A stretch of 64,000 bases of DNA from assembly GCF_040054535.1 (NCBI RefSeq), contig NC_090794.1, positions 5,299,501 through 5,363,500 on the forward strand. Direction: 5' to 3'. Positions 12,238 to 29,404 of this stretch are shown one piece after another. The position numbers were made by a program, and so were the translations under genes. Below the pieces are notes generated by a model. The model saw nothing but the letters and a program-made list of their open reading frames with translations. It did not search any database and was not told where the DNA came from. Within the stretch, counting starts at the first letter, position 1. Each line of letters opens with the position of its first letter. This stretch comes from Antennarius striatus. Its lineage: Eukaryota; Chordata; Actinopteri; Lophiiformes; Antennariidae.

Positions 12238-12430
12238 AAAACTTTTTCTCCTACCTCATGAATAAATCAGTAATTTTATTTGAATAATGAATACTGAATT
12301 TGGTATCAGTTGTGGTCTAAAAGTGTATAAGAAAATAATCAATGTTAACAGAATGTGAAATCTGCAATACCAACAAGTATAAAGATATTGTAGATACAGT
12401 ACACATATATGTCCATAAATTAATACATAT
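12238..12430 (+). repeat. Duplicated tRNA-Asp 3-prime flank, copy 1
   Basis: This flank aligns with 15937-16124. Shared blocks include TGTATAAGAAAA, CAATCAA/TGTTAACA-type sequence and AATGTGAAATC. With the tRNA it forms a segmental duplication of about 265 bp. Confidence 0.75.
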
Positions 12431-12655
12431 GTACTTGCAAGACAACAAAAGGCTAAAGTGTGAATAAGTTTTGACATTATTTTCAGAAAGCTGATCTTGA
12501 CAACTTACTGGAATTACTTACTCTACTGGATGGAAATGTGTGGATGGGTGAAAGATTGAAGGGAATATCAGCAAAATACTTTCTTTGAAGACGAGACGAT
12601 GGGCAATCTCGTCTTCAATTATTTGGGATTACGGTTTATGTGGGATTTCACTAGT

Positions 12656-12953
12656 TTCAGATGGCTAGGGGCGTAGGCCGCTTACTCCCTGGATGACTTG
12701 CCAGTTAAATGCTGGGCCACTTAGATAAAGAAATGCCCATTCATGCTCACAGTCATACCTACTGTCAGTTATGACTGAGAAATTCACCCATGTTACGTGT
12801 TTTTGGTGGAGGGAGTAAACCAGAGAATTCAAAGAGACTCCAGCCAGACACAGGGACAACAAGCAAACCCTCCACAGAAAGGTTCAAGGTGGAACTGAAC
12901 CAAGGAACTTCCTGTTATGAGAAAACAGCGATACCCACTGCTCCACCATGCCA
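12656..12953 (-). mobile_element. tRNA-derived SINE-like repeat
   Basis: On the minus strand it reads GGTGGAGCAGTGGGTATCGC, then GGTTCAGTTCCACC, a GTGGAGGGTTTGCTTGTTGT block (fish consensus GTGGAGTTTGCATGTTCT), CCTGTGTCTGGCTGGAGTC, and ends in a CCAGGGAGTAAGCGGCC block. This matches a repeat very common in fish genomes, recalled from memory. Degenerate and old. Confidence 0.65.
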
Positions 12954-13128
12954 TCCAGAGTGGCATTTCATTTATTATTGATTGACTGATTGATTAATCT
13001 ATTAAGAATGTTGTTAGAATGTTTTATTAATATTGGATTTACTGACATCCATCAACTACTTCCTTCCCTGGTTCCCTGAATTCATGCAATCTGTGCAATC
13101 AGACCTGATTAAAAATGAAGAGTGAAAA

Positions 13129-13224
13129 CACTGGGCAGCGCCCGTGGTTCGATCCCACAGAGGGAGAGCACTTCATAATCAAATAGATTTGAGAGCAGAA
13201 GTAACCACTGAGCTAAACCAGTGC
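13129..13224 (-). repeat. tRNA-like 96-bp element, copy B
   Basis: Read on the minus strand it opens GCACTGGTTTAGCTCAGTGG (A box TAGCTCAGTGG matches the pol III consensus), ends CTGCCCAGTG and is followed at once by TTTT. GCACTGG can pair with CCCAGTGT at the other end. The opposite strand carries GGTTCGATCCC, a perfect B box. Beyond 13225 the sequence shares blocks with the spacers next to copies D and E. Confidence 0.8.
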
Positions 13225-13799
13225 AACAGTCACTGCCACAAAAATAAAATATAGACATACATTCCCAGAAGCTGAGCAAGAACCCTGAGTGTTTTATCAT
13301 ATTTGGTAACTTTATATTGTACGTACTTTTATACCAATGAGCTTTTCAGACTAAAGAAGAGGTTTCATACATACTCAGGAACTGTTGTCTTTCTAAATCC
13401 ATTGTCATACAACTGTTATTGTTCTTATTATCTGTAATTGTTTGAAACCCATTTTATATATATTTATATACAGTATATACAGGGTACAATTTTTGTGTGT
13501 GTGTGTGTGTGTGGGGGGGGGATCATCCCTCTGCGGTTTTGCATGTCTACTTCTCCCGCAATTAATTTTATGTTTGGGGAGGTTAGAGGCCCAAACCAAA
13601 TTCAAACCACTGAGGTATTCCACTGCACTTACGTGAATGACGTGCTGACGTGCTTCCTTGTAATAAAAGGTCTGATACGCCACTTTATGCTTGATTATTC
13701 TGTTTTATTTTCCATTAAGTATCACAGTTAACTCGACCAATAGCAAAACATTCAGAGATCAGCTTTCATACATTCATTCCCCTTAACAGTTTTTAGTTT

Positions 13800-13856
13800 A
13801 TATGGGTCAGGGGGTGGCTGGAGCCAATCCCAGCAGATTTATGAGTGTGAGGCGCG
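13800..13856 (+). repeat. Fragment of SINE-like repeat
   Basis: GGGTGGCTGGAGCCAATCCC matches the terminal part of the repeat at 12656-12953. It interrupts the spacer next to tRNA-like copy C. Confidence 0.45.
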
Positions 13857-13908
13857 GATATGTTCCTGAAACGTTCATCTATATTTTATTTTTGTGGCAT
13901 TGGTCCTT

Positions 13909-14004
13909 GCACTGGTTTAGCTCAGTGGTTACTTCTGCTCTCAAATCTCTCTGATTATGAAGTGTTCTTCCTCCATGGGATGGAACCACGGGTGCTGCCC
14001 AGTG
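13909..14004 (+). repeat. tRNA-like 96-bp element, copy C
   Basis: Plus orientation: GCACTGGTTTAGCTCAGTGG at the start, CTGCCCAGTG at the end, directly followed by TTTTT. The B box on the minus strand has one change (GGTTCCATCCC). The flank on its 5-prime side shares GCCACAAAAATAAAATATAG (as complement) with copy B. Confidence 0.8.
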
Positions 14005-14086
14005 TTTTTACTCATACTTAATATCTTGTATGACTTCCATGAGCTTGAAAGACTGCATCCATGTGGTTTGACAATGATTCCTACAA

Positions 14087-14092
14087 TTTATT
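14087..14092 (-). terminator. unc93a: Candidate unc93a polyadenylation signal
   Basis: AATAAA on the minus strand, about 300 bp past the unc93a stop codon, and the nearest such hexamer. Assignment is inference. Confidence 0.4.
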
Positions 14093-14390
14093 GATGAAGT
14101 CATCAGGAATAGCAAAGAAAGCAGTCTTACATGCCTCATAGAGTTAATCAAGATTCATTATGCATTGTTGTTTGTAATTCTCAGAATTTCACCAGTGACC
14201 AAAACTACTCAGCAGTTTAAGGAATGGCTCAGCAGAAATGTTCACATTTCTAATTGACTCTTGATCATTCGAGTCATATCTTCTTCAGTTCATTCAGTGA
14301 GATGTCCTTTAACTAAATTGAAGAAACTGACATCACTTGCAACTTGATTTGTGCTGAAAATGAAAATACCAGCAACTTTAAATCCAGTCT

Positions 14391-17300
14391 TTACAGTTGT
14401 GTCTGGGAGATGATACTGAACTCTTCTCCTTTGATGGTTCCATTGTGATGCTGGTGAGTCGCCTGCTCGATAGGCGGAGTAGGATTCTTGTGCTCGTAAT
14501 ACTCTACAATGGGGTAAGTGATAACGGTCAGGAGCAAAACGGCCAGCAGGATGTACAGTTTATACTCCAGACACAAGAAGGTGCTGTAGGCAAAGGCGAT
14601 AACAAATCCAAGGGACTCCCACATGCGGTAGTTGGCAAACGCAGCTTCTTTATCTTTTGGAAAAAGGACGCCATAAAGGGCTGCAGAACAGACAGTGGAC
14701 ACAGTAATCAATTTAATCCAACTACGGTATGTGATTAAGTTCAGCAATCTTAGAATATCCCACAATAATACTGTCTAAGAACTATGTTGCTAAAGAAAGA
14801 CCAGCGGAGAACATGTTCTCTTCTGTGGGTAACCCTTCAGTTGCTGCAGACTAGGAGCTGGCTTTTGAAAATGTCTTTACAATAACTGGACAGATAACTA
14901 TAAAATTTCACCCATCATCAGATCTTATCAAAATAACTACAAGTCATCCTTAAAATGATTCTGATAAGTCATAGTGTTCTTTCCTTTTGAGAGTCTCTCA
15001 CCATTGGTCTGAGTTTGCCAGACGGCATCAGCGATACCCCACAGTGCAGGAAACACAAAGAAGATGGGCAGGTTCTCGGGACGTGGTCTCCAGAATAAGA
15101 GCGCGATGATGCAGGAGAAGTTGATCAGTGCAGCTGAAAATAGACAGGCATGTAAGATATCATTCAAATGAGGTTTTTCTTAAAGCATATGTATTTTTCA
15201 TATTTTTAAACCTCCTAAGTGGAAGAAGATGATAGATTTAAGTCTTTCTTCAGTCAAACAAATTATAGAATACCCAGAACATCCATCTGATCTGACTCAA
15301 AATATACAGTTTTGGGCGACAAAATACAATCGTAGCTGGCTGATCAAATTTCAGCATAAAATTCTTTTAATCTAATTCTAGGACAAAGCGTGGAATTGTG
15401 CTACTTTAGTTGTACGGTCATCCTGCAAGAAGAGACTTTACCCAGAAAGAAGAGTGCAGCTCTCCCTGTGTACCGAGCGAGTCTCCCAAACAGAAAGGAG
15501 CTGAGAGAATTGGCGGCTCCAAAACACATCATCACATATCCGACAAAATGGATCCCCAAAGCACACGTCACATAGTTCTGTAGACAAGCACAGCATTGAG
15601 CATTATGTATATAATGTAGATCTGCATATACTTGAATAAGTAATTACATACAGTATATAGATACAATTTAAGAGGAGGGTAAAATGTGAATGAAGAATCA
15701 ATCTATTTTCAGCAAATTTGCACTGAACACATTTTTAATGTGAATGTGTGGATCAATGAAGGATGAAGGACATTTGAGTGGGAGAAAATGTTATTATATA
15801 TTGCATTGGAGATGAAATATATAACCTTAGAAATTTAATTTGATTTGGTGAAGTGTTATCCCTGATTCTTTATTATTATAGTGGTCAGTAACTGCCTGTC
15901 ATGTGGAAGTCTGGAGTTTGAATCCTTTACAGGGAAAAAAAGTTTCTGCTGCTTCATCTGAAAAATGAATATGATTCTAAATTTGGTGTCTCTCTCAGTC
16001 TGCAAGTGTTTGAAAATGTATAAGAAAACAATCAACATTAACAAAAATGTGAAATCCCCAATAGTACCAGAAAACATTATATAGATATTATGGATGCACA
16101 TATACGTCTTCAAATACATACATACAGGTGCTGGTCATACAATTAGAATATCATGAAAGATTTCAGTAATTATATTCAAAAAGGGAAACTTGTATATTAA
16201 TGTCATTCATTACACACTGACATATATTTCAAATGTTTAATTTTCTTAATTTTAATGATTGCACCTGAATAGCAATGAAAATCCCAAAATCAGTATTTCA
16301 GAAAATTTGAATACTGTATTGTGGAAAGGTTCAATATTGGAAAAAGACCTGGAGAAACACTCTAATCTAATTTAATCTAATCCAATTAAGTCAAAACACC
16401 TGCAAAGACCTGTAAATGGTCTCAGTCGAGTTCTGTAGGCTGTACAATCATGGGGACAACAGGGACTGGAGTGCTGCTGAGTGATCCAATGTTATGTTAT
16501 CTGATGAAAGTCATTTTGCATGTTCTGTGGAAATCAAGACAAAAAAAAAAAAAAGAAAAGGCACACTGGGCAGCGCCCGTGGTTCGATCCCATGTAGGGA
16601 GAGCACTTCGTAATCTGAAAGATTTGAGAGCAGAAGTAACCACTGAGCTAAACCAGTGCGGACGTCAAGGATTCTGAAAGAGAATATAAAGTTAAATATC
16701 CGGAAGTAGAGTGTCTCTGCTTTGGTTAGTCGCATTTGGAAACTTTACCAGTGAGCTTCTGAAACCTTAATATTTCAATACATTTGATAGTGTTGCTTTG
16801 ATCCCATATTTGTTTCCGTGCTGTCCCTTCGCAGTCAGCGCTTCCTCGTTAGTATAGTGGACAGTATCTCCGCCTGTCACGCGGAAGACCGGGGTTCGAT
16901 TCCCCGACGGGGAGAAAGTTTTTCTACTGTTGCCATAAAGCGACTTTAATTATAAGAAAATCATCTGTGGGTGACAGATGAAAAATTCTTGGAAATTTTG
17001 TGGATGAAATTCTCAATTTTTAGTCGTTTTATGGCCACGGCAGAAAAGAAAGACTCAAGAGGTGGGAGAAAAAGGTTTTCTCCCCGTCGGGGAATCGAAC
17101 CCCGGTCTTCCGCGTGACAGGCGGAGATACTGTCCACTATACTAACGAGGAACTGACACCAGCCAGCGGACAGCACGTGAACAAATCTGGCCTCAAAACA
17201 ATGACGTCAAATGTGTTATGATGATGTCAGAAGCTCACTGGTATACTTGTAGATCGTAAAGTTACCAAATGCGACCAACCAACCAACCAACCCAGAAACT

Positions 17301-19872
17301 CTACTTCCAGATATTTACATTTATTTACTATTTTGGCAGCAGAGTTATCTGCGCTGGTTTAACTCAGTGGTTACTTCTACTCTCAAATCTATTTGATTAT
17401 GAAGTGCTCTCCCTCCATGGGGTCGAACCACGGGTGCTGCCCAGTGTCTTCTTTCTGCCTTGATTTCCGAAGGAAATGCAAAATGTGCTTTCATTAGAGA
17501 ACAGAAATTTGGACCTCTCAGCAGCACTCCAGTCCTTTTGTTCTCTTTGTCATCTGTGACCCACAGATGAAATTCTAATAATTTTTAATTGTTTTATGGC
17601 CAAGAAAAAATATCAAATAAAAAAATCTGGCATACCACTACAAGTCCAATTTTGTGGTTTGGGTTTTTTTGCCTGCTTTTTTCTGTTTTTGCTGCCTGCT
17701 TGTTTGTGCTGTTGTGATTGGAGGATCAAGTTGGGCGTGCAATACCCTGAGTAATACATTCATCAAGTCTGATGATTGAGGATTGTGGATCTCCTCACCT
17801 TGGTGTACTCTCCAGCCAGGAAGCTTTGCTCAAAGCCGCTGTACATGGTGAGCGGGATGAGGGTCACCAGCCTCCAGTCCTTCAGCAGTCTGAACGTGGC
17901 CAGGAAGGTATGGAAGAAGGGCTCCCTCCTCCCTCGAAACTGGCTGGTCTGCTCACGATCAATGTTATCGAGAAACACTGCTACAATGATCATGGCCAGC
18001 ACACCTACACCTGTTACACAAACACATGATGGACGATGTTAGACAGATGCTGAACTATCTGCTGCTAAAATACTTTGATATGTGACAGTCAAATTTGTGG
18101 CTGTGTCACATTTGTTGAATAGGACCTTATGACGACTAAAATAAACTCTAAATTAACCAGTTCAGGTTCTAAAACCTCTGAATGTTTCAACTTATTTAGT
18201 CTTTCAGATGTGATTGCCATGACGTGTTAATGCTGACGTTACCGATGTAGCATCCGACAAGTGTCCACACTAGTTTCTTCTCTGGCCTGGTTATGCTGCT
18301 GCTGTTGACAACCAGGCCGCAATCAGCCGCTCCACAGGTCAGAAGCTGTTCCTCTGGGATGTCCTCTGCCAGAAGGGGAAAAAAAAAAAGCTGAGATATT
18401 TGAGTAAGCAAGTACTTTATCCTGAAGTGGTTTGACATTTGTGCTTAATTTTAATTTTAGTGCCAGTAGCACATGCACACGTCCAGGTGCAGCGGTGGTC
18501 TGACCTATACTGGTGTCCTGTCCGAAGATAAGCGACGACATTAGATTTCCCCACACAGCAGACGACTGAAAGATGAAAAAGAAGATGCCGAAGTACTGGT
18601 TGATGATGTCAGAGCCTCTTTTCCCGTCCTTGGCCGCCTGCTTATTTCCAGAGATGGTCAGATAGGTGCATTTCGCCGACCAGAGAGGAGATCCACCCAA
18701 ACCCAGAATCACTGAGGTGGGGATGAGGGTGTACCTGTGTGAAAGGGAATAAATATGTAGACTGACCACATCCCAGCAAAATACAGCACAAATGATTTTG
18801 AGTTACAAATTGATCATTTTGATAATTGATATTTAATCAGTCAACCTATTTTTCTGTATTTATTGATGACATGTTTGTTTGTCTGTAGGATTACGAAAGC
18901 TATTGGATGCATTTATGTCGACCTTAATGGGAGAATGTGTCCTTGGGTCAGAAATGACACTAAGTAGAGCGATGATTGATTGATTACCATCCAGGAAGGA
19001 GGTTTCCAAAGGAGTAGGAGACGTAGCAGGCCATGCCGACCACAATGGTCCATTTACAACCCAGGTTTTTGATCATGATGGGCGGCAGGAACATGGAGGA
19101 GACGATGATGGAGCCATAGATGACGCTCAGGGACGTCACACCCATTCCGTCCTCTGCATTCAGGCTGCTCTGCTCAGACAGAAACAGAACAGGTAACAAT
19201 GGGCAAAAACAGATTCATATCTATACCCTCGTTCTTACTCATAGGAGTCCTGTTAATGTTTAAAATCAATTGTGATGACTGAGGAAAGAATATCCAAATC
19301 AGAATCGGAGGGGAAGTTGCTTTTTAAAAAAAAAAAAATAGATGTGACAGAAATAACATGATCCTAGATAGACTTCTTACTGGACAGACTTTTGACTCCA
19401 GCCAAAAATGTCATTTTGAAATGATTTCGTTTTTTCACATTAATAACTGTCAGTAAGGCTGAAAGTCAAGAACAAGCTTTTAATTATAAATAAGGTTTGA
19501 TATGTTAAAGGTAACGGAATGAAATTTAATGACATGAATAGAAACGAGTGCTTACAACAGCATAGAAATGTTCATCTTGAACTTATTAAACTATAGCTGT
19601 TAATAATATTGACTTGTATTTATGAAAAAAGACTGTTAGTTAAAGCCTAAAGGGAAAGCTAATAATTGTTTTAATATGTTGAAGTTGTGTTGATATTGGA
19701 ACTTCCAAAACCCAACTAACTCCAACATTACAGTCGTGAACAATAACTCCTCTCCATAATAAATAAAGACTTTTCCACCTACCTGTAAACTCTGCAGGCC
19801 TCCGTAAGCTGTGAAAAGAGACAGGAACCCGATGGACACCACCAGCACATTCTTGAAGTTACGGCTGATCAT
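14391..19872 (-). CDS. unc93a: UNC93A, MFS-like membrane protein
   Basis: Homologue of UNC93A, a multi-pass membrane protein of the major-facilitator-like UNC-93 family; its substrate is not firmly known. Eight coding exons on the minus strand: 19872-19783, 19169-18988, 18734-18505, 18365-18243, 18010-17799, 15577-15442, 15133-15002, 14680-14391. All have GT-AG borders and join in frame to 464 aa (human about 457). Key blocks: FKNVLVVSIGFLSLFTAYGG at the start; NLGCKWTIVVGMACYVSYSF; ILGLGGSPLWSAKCTYLTIS; NQYFGIFFFIFQSSAVWGN; YVTCALGIHFVGYVMMCFG; ALWGIADAVWQTQTN; AALYGVLFPKDKEAAFANYR; hydrophobic segments alternate throughout. The loop encoded by exon 4 has two Cys (TCGAADC) and an NSSS glycosylation site. 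An acceptor-like CTTCTTCAG just before the ATG suggests an upstream noncoding exon. Intron 5 (15578-17798) holds two tRNA-Asp genes. Confidence 0.96.
15867..15936 (+). pseudogene. Decayed tRNA-Asp
   Basis: Aligns with tRNA-Asp over its full length (ATTATAGTGGTCAGTA, GCCTGTCATGTGGAAG, GAGTTTGAATCC). It has a 2-base loss in the D-arm region and many changes in both acceptor strands and the T arm, so a stable cloverleaf is unlikely. Its 3-prime flank matches that of the intact copy at 12166. It lies in unc93a intron 5. Confidence 0.85.
15937..16124 (+). repeat. Duplicated tRNA-Asp 3-prime flank, copy 2
   Basis: Aligns with 12238-12430 and is cut off at 16124 by the Tc1-like element, which begins at a TA. 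Confidence 0.75.
16125..16540 (+). mobile_element. Tc1/mariner remnant, internally deleted
   Basis: Begins CAGGTGCTGGTCATACAATT next to a TA target site, then AGAATATCATGAAAGATTTC, the terminal region of a fish Tc1-like transposon. After about 330 bp of 5-prime noncoding sequence it jumps to a transposase piece (16454-16540) encoding SDPMLCYLMK-type sequence related to the transposase motif WTAAEWSKVMFSDESKF. The rest of the transposase and the right terminal repeat are absent; a poly-A run and tRNA-like copy D follow. Confidence 0.8.
16563..16659 (-). repeat. tRNA-like 96-bp element, copy D
   Basis: Minus orientation: GCACTGGTTTAGCTCAGTGG at the start and CTGCCCAGTG at the end, followed by a long T-rich run (a pol III terminator in that direction). 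The plus strand has a perfect B box, GGTTCGATCCC. It abuts the Tc1 transposase fragment; the same junction occurs next to copy E. Confidence 0.82.
16843..16914 (+). tRNA. tRNA-Asp (anticodon GTC), copy 2
   Basis: 72-nt tRNA identical in sequence to the copy at 12166, with a TTTTT terminator at about 16919. It lies in unc93a intron 5, antisense to unc93a, and faces copy 3 across a 165-bp centre. Confidence 0.96.
17080..17151 (-). tRNA. tRNA-Asp (anticodon GTC), copy 3
   Basis: Identical 72-nt tRNA on the minus strand with a T run after CGGGGAGAAAACC. It lies in unc93a intron 5, in the same sense as unc93a, and converges on copy 2. Confidence 0.96.
17351..17447 (+). repeat. tRNA-like 96-bp element, copy E
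   Basis: Plus orientation: GCGCTGGTTTAACTCAGTGG at the start and GCTGCCCAGTG at the end, followed by TCTTCTTT. The minus strand carries GGTTCGACCCC. A Tc1 transposase fragment (17460-17541, minus) adjoins it, as at copy D. Confidence 0.8.
17545..17605 (-). repeat. Third copy of tRNA-Asp trailer
   Basis: The plus strand reads CATCTGTGACCCACAGATG, then TTAATTGTTTTATGGCC. This is the trailer found after tRNA-Asp copies 2 and 3, here without a tRNA beside it. Confidence 0.6.
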
Positions 19873-20065
19873 GGCTGCCTGAAGAAGTGGATCTTGACAG
19901 AAGCTCTATGAAAATGGTATCAAGTGGTGGGTAATTTTGGGATTAATCGCATCATACAACAGCTGCACAGGTTCAGAGTCTGCTGCAGTTTCTCCTGGAA
20001 ATGATAGCGTCTGTGATAAACACTCAGGCTGGAAATACTTAGAACGAAGTCCAGCTGAGTCTTTT

Positions 20066-22810
<2,745 letters not shown>

Positions 22811-22863
<53 letters not shown>

Positions 22864-22888
22864 CGTGTGTGTGTGTGTGTGTGTGTGC

Positions 22889-22954
<66 letters not shown>
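22811..22954. repeat. (GT)n microsatellite
   Basis: 144 bp of GT repeat with a few GC interruptions (GCGTGCGTG near 22860), followed by a short GA run. Confidence 0.98.
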
Positions 22955-22955
<1 letters not shown>

Positions 22956-23141
22956 AGAGAGAGAGAATTAATGACTGCCTAAAGACAAATGTGTCAGGTT
23001 TATGTATCCACTGTGTCCTTGTTAAAAAGGTTCCATGAGTTCGTATAAACTTGTTTGTTTAAAAGTCTCTGACCAAAATCAAATATTGAATTTGCGTGTG
23101 GAATTTCAAGAACTTCACAGCGTAAACTTAAAGATAGATTT

Positions 23142-23585
23142 ATTACATGCTGCTTCAAAGCGGTGATGTATCGTAATTGTCAGTGTTCGTTCGTTCATTT
23201 GTTTGTTTGTTTGTCCACCAAAAATCTTTGCAACCATTGCAGATAGAAAGATGACACAAAAAGCACATTGCTCGGGCGACAAAGGGGATGAAAATGAGAT
23301 GATGACCTTGACCTCGAGAAAAGTAGGTCACGGTCAAATTCAACTTTTGTACACTCAGGAACCGGATAAGACAGAAAGACGAGGGAGAAGGCCAGTGTGA
23401 GTGAGACCATAGATCAAAGCTAGTGGTTTGATCTAACTATGCACTAGCTTCGATCTATGGTCTTACTCACACTGGCCTTCTCCACATGCACTAGTCTAGT
23501 CAGGTACTACTTTCAGGGTACCCTTACCTAACCTGAAAGTGAGTCAGGGTAATTTGCGGAATGTTGCAGTCTCTCACTGCCTTGT
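23142..23585 (+). repeat. Interspersed 0.4-kb repeat, copy 1
   Basis: Starts TTACATGCTGCTTCAAAGCG, has a GTTT/GTTC simple stretch, then CAACCATTGCAGATAGAAAG, GATGACCTTGACC and AACTTTTGTA, and ends near ATGTTGCAGTCTCT. It aligns in the same orientation with 31781-32185. Family unknown to me. This copy carries an extra inverted segment (23384-23483). Confidence 0.8.
23384..23483. repeat. Long inverted repeat (hairpin)
   Basis: Arms 23384-23425 and 23442-23483 are reverse complements over 42 bp with about two differences (one end reads GGAGAAGGCCAGTGTGAGT), separated by 16 bp. Confidence 0.92.
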
Positions 23586-24215
23586 TTACCAGTGGAGTTT
23601 TTCCATGTTGTTTTGTTGTGTCATTTTAGATTTGACGTAAACACAAGGAGAATCATTATTTGTTTATTTTTCTTTTAAGGGATGGGTTCTGTATAGCATT
23701 GTTAGAAATCACAGCATTAAATATTCCCTGTTATTAGAGAGTCTGCAAAGCACTCATGTTTATTAGGATTCACGTTTTTTTAGAAAGCATTCAGTTCAAG
23801 TTTAATCCTGCAGGTGGCGCCCTTTCCCCATTTTTTTCTGTGGAAGTCTCGCTAAAGACAGGTGACGCTTTCCCTGACCTAGCCATCTTTTCTATACAGA
23901 GAAGGTTTAACGGGAAATATACTATTAATAAGTCAAATCCTTGCAAGCAGATGAAGACTATCATATCTTACTTTTATTTATAGACAAACGTTGCAAATTA
24001 AAATCTCACATTAAAATGAAAGAATGAGGAGTCTGAGGTTATCTCTGTCTCACTGGTTTCATATTAAGTGTGACTAATGCTTAATCTAGGTCGGTGAGAG
24101 CTATGAAAGAAGAAATCATTACTCCAAAGTAAGCTGGGTCACACTCTAATCCCAGACCCCTACCTGTCTGACTGAAGCAGAGTCATGGGATAAAAATCTC
24201 TCACACCCACTCATT

Positions 24216-28704
<4,489 letters not shown>

Positions 28705-28870
28705 ATTAGGCACATGTGTGTGCACGTGCGTGTGCATAATCTATTGTTATGTGTTTGCTGACTTGGTGCATCATCCACAAGGTTGCCACTGTTGCTTTCC
28801 CAGCAGCACAATGCACAGGCAATGCAGAGATGCTGACCCCGCCATGGCTTTATGGCTTTATTTAGTAGAA

Positions 28871-28871
<1 letters not shown>

Positions 28872-28918
<47 letters not shown>
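28872..28918. repeat. (AC)n microsatellite
   Basis: 47 bp of AC repeat, about 170 bp after the TG tract at 28567. Confidence 0.97.
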
Positions 28919-28923
<5 letters not shown>

Positions 28924-29401
28924 AAGAGAACACAGAAAGCGAGACAGAGAGAGAAATGTGTGTGGCATCTGCAGACAAATTCTTTTCTCCAGCAATGGCA
29001 CGAAAATTTAAAATATGAGTCATACTTCTTGGTAAAAGGTAAACATGACGGTAAACATCATTTGACAGCAGGTGACTTGTTTTCCTTCCTTCAAACTGGA
29101 GGGAAAATCTCTTCAGAAATGGTGAAATCATCAAATGTAAATGTAAGTATAACAAGCCTGGGACTTCCCTGGAATAAACACAATCATGTCTTTTTCATGT
29201 TTTTGATGTGACCTTTGATCACTTATAGTATGACACACTAACATCATGGCAGCTTGTTGAACATACAGTACAAACAGCCTCATATCGCAGTCTTTCATAG
29301 TTTCAGTCAATAGAAACTGTAGCCGTTATCAAGGTTTAATTCAAGAGCATTCCCTTCACGCTTGGCGCTGTACATGAGGTGGCAATAGGAGAGAGAAACA
29401 G

Positions 29402-29404
<3 letters not shown>

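Larger units (their letters stand above)
16454..16976 (+). repeat. Left arm of inverted duplication carrying tRNA-Asp
   Basis: Order: Tc1 transposase fragment, tRNA-like element D, spacer with GTCGCATTTGG and CCAGTGAGCTTCTGA, tRNA-Asp, then a GCCATAAAGCGACTTTAATT trailer. The same order occurs on the minus strand at 17541-16990. Arms have diverged by substitutions and small indels, but the tRNA bodies are identical. Confidence 0.85.
16990..17541 (-). repeat. Right arm of inverted duplication carrying tRNA-Asp
   Basis: Minus-strand counterpart of 16454-16976: AAGGACTGGAGTGCTGCTGA (Tc1), element E, GTCGCATTTGGTAACTTTAC, CCAGTGAGCTTCTGAC, tRNA-Asp, then a GCCATAAAACGACTAAAAAT trailer. Confidence 0.85.

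Noticed and set aside
11424-17447. Calling the five 96-bp elements functional tRNA genes
   Set aside because: The T arm is canonical only on the strand opposite the A box and no standard anticodon arm can be drawn, so they are listed as tRNA-like repeats.
18323-18769. 148-codon minus-strand open frame
   Set aside because: It is unc93a exon 3 with intron read-through on both sides.
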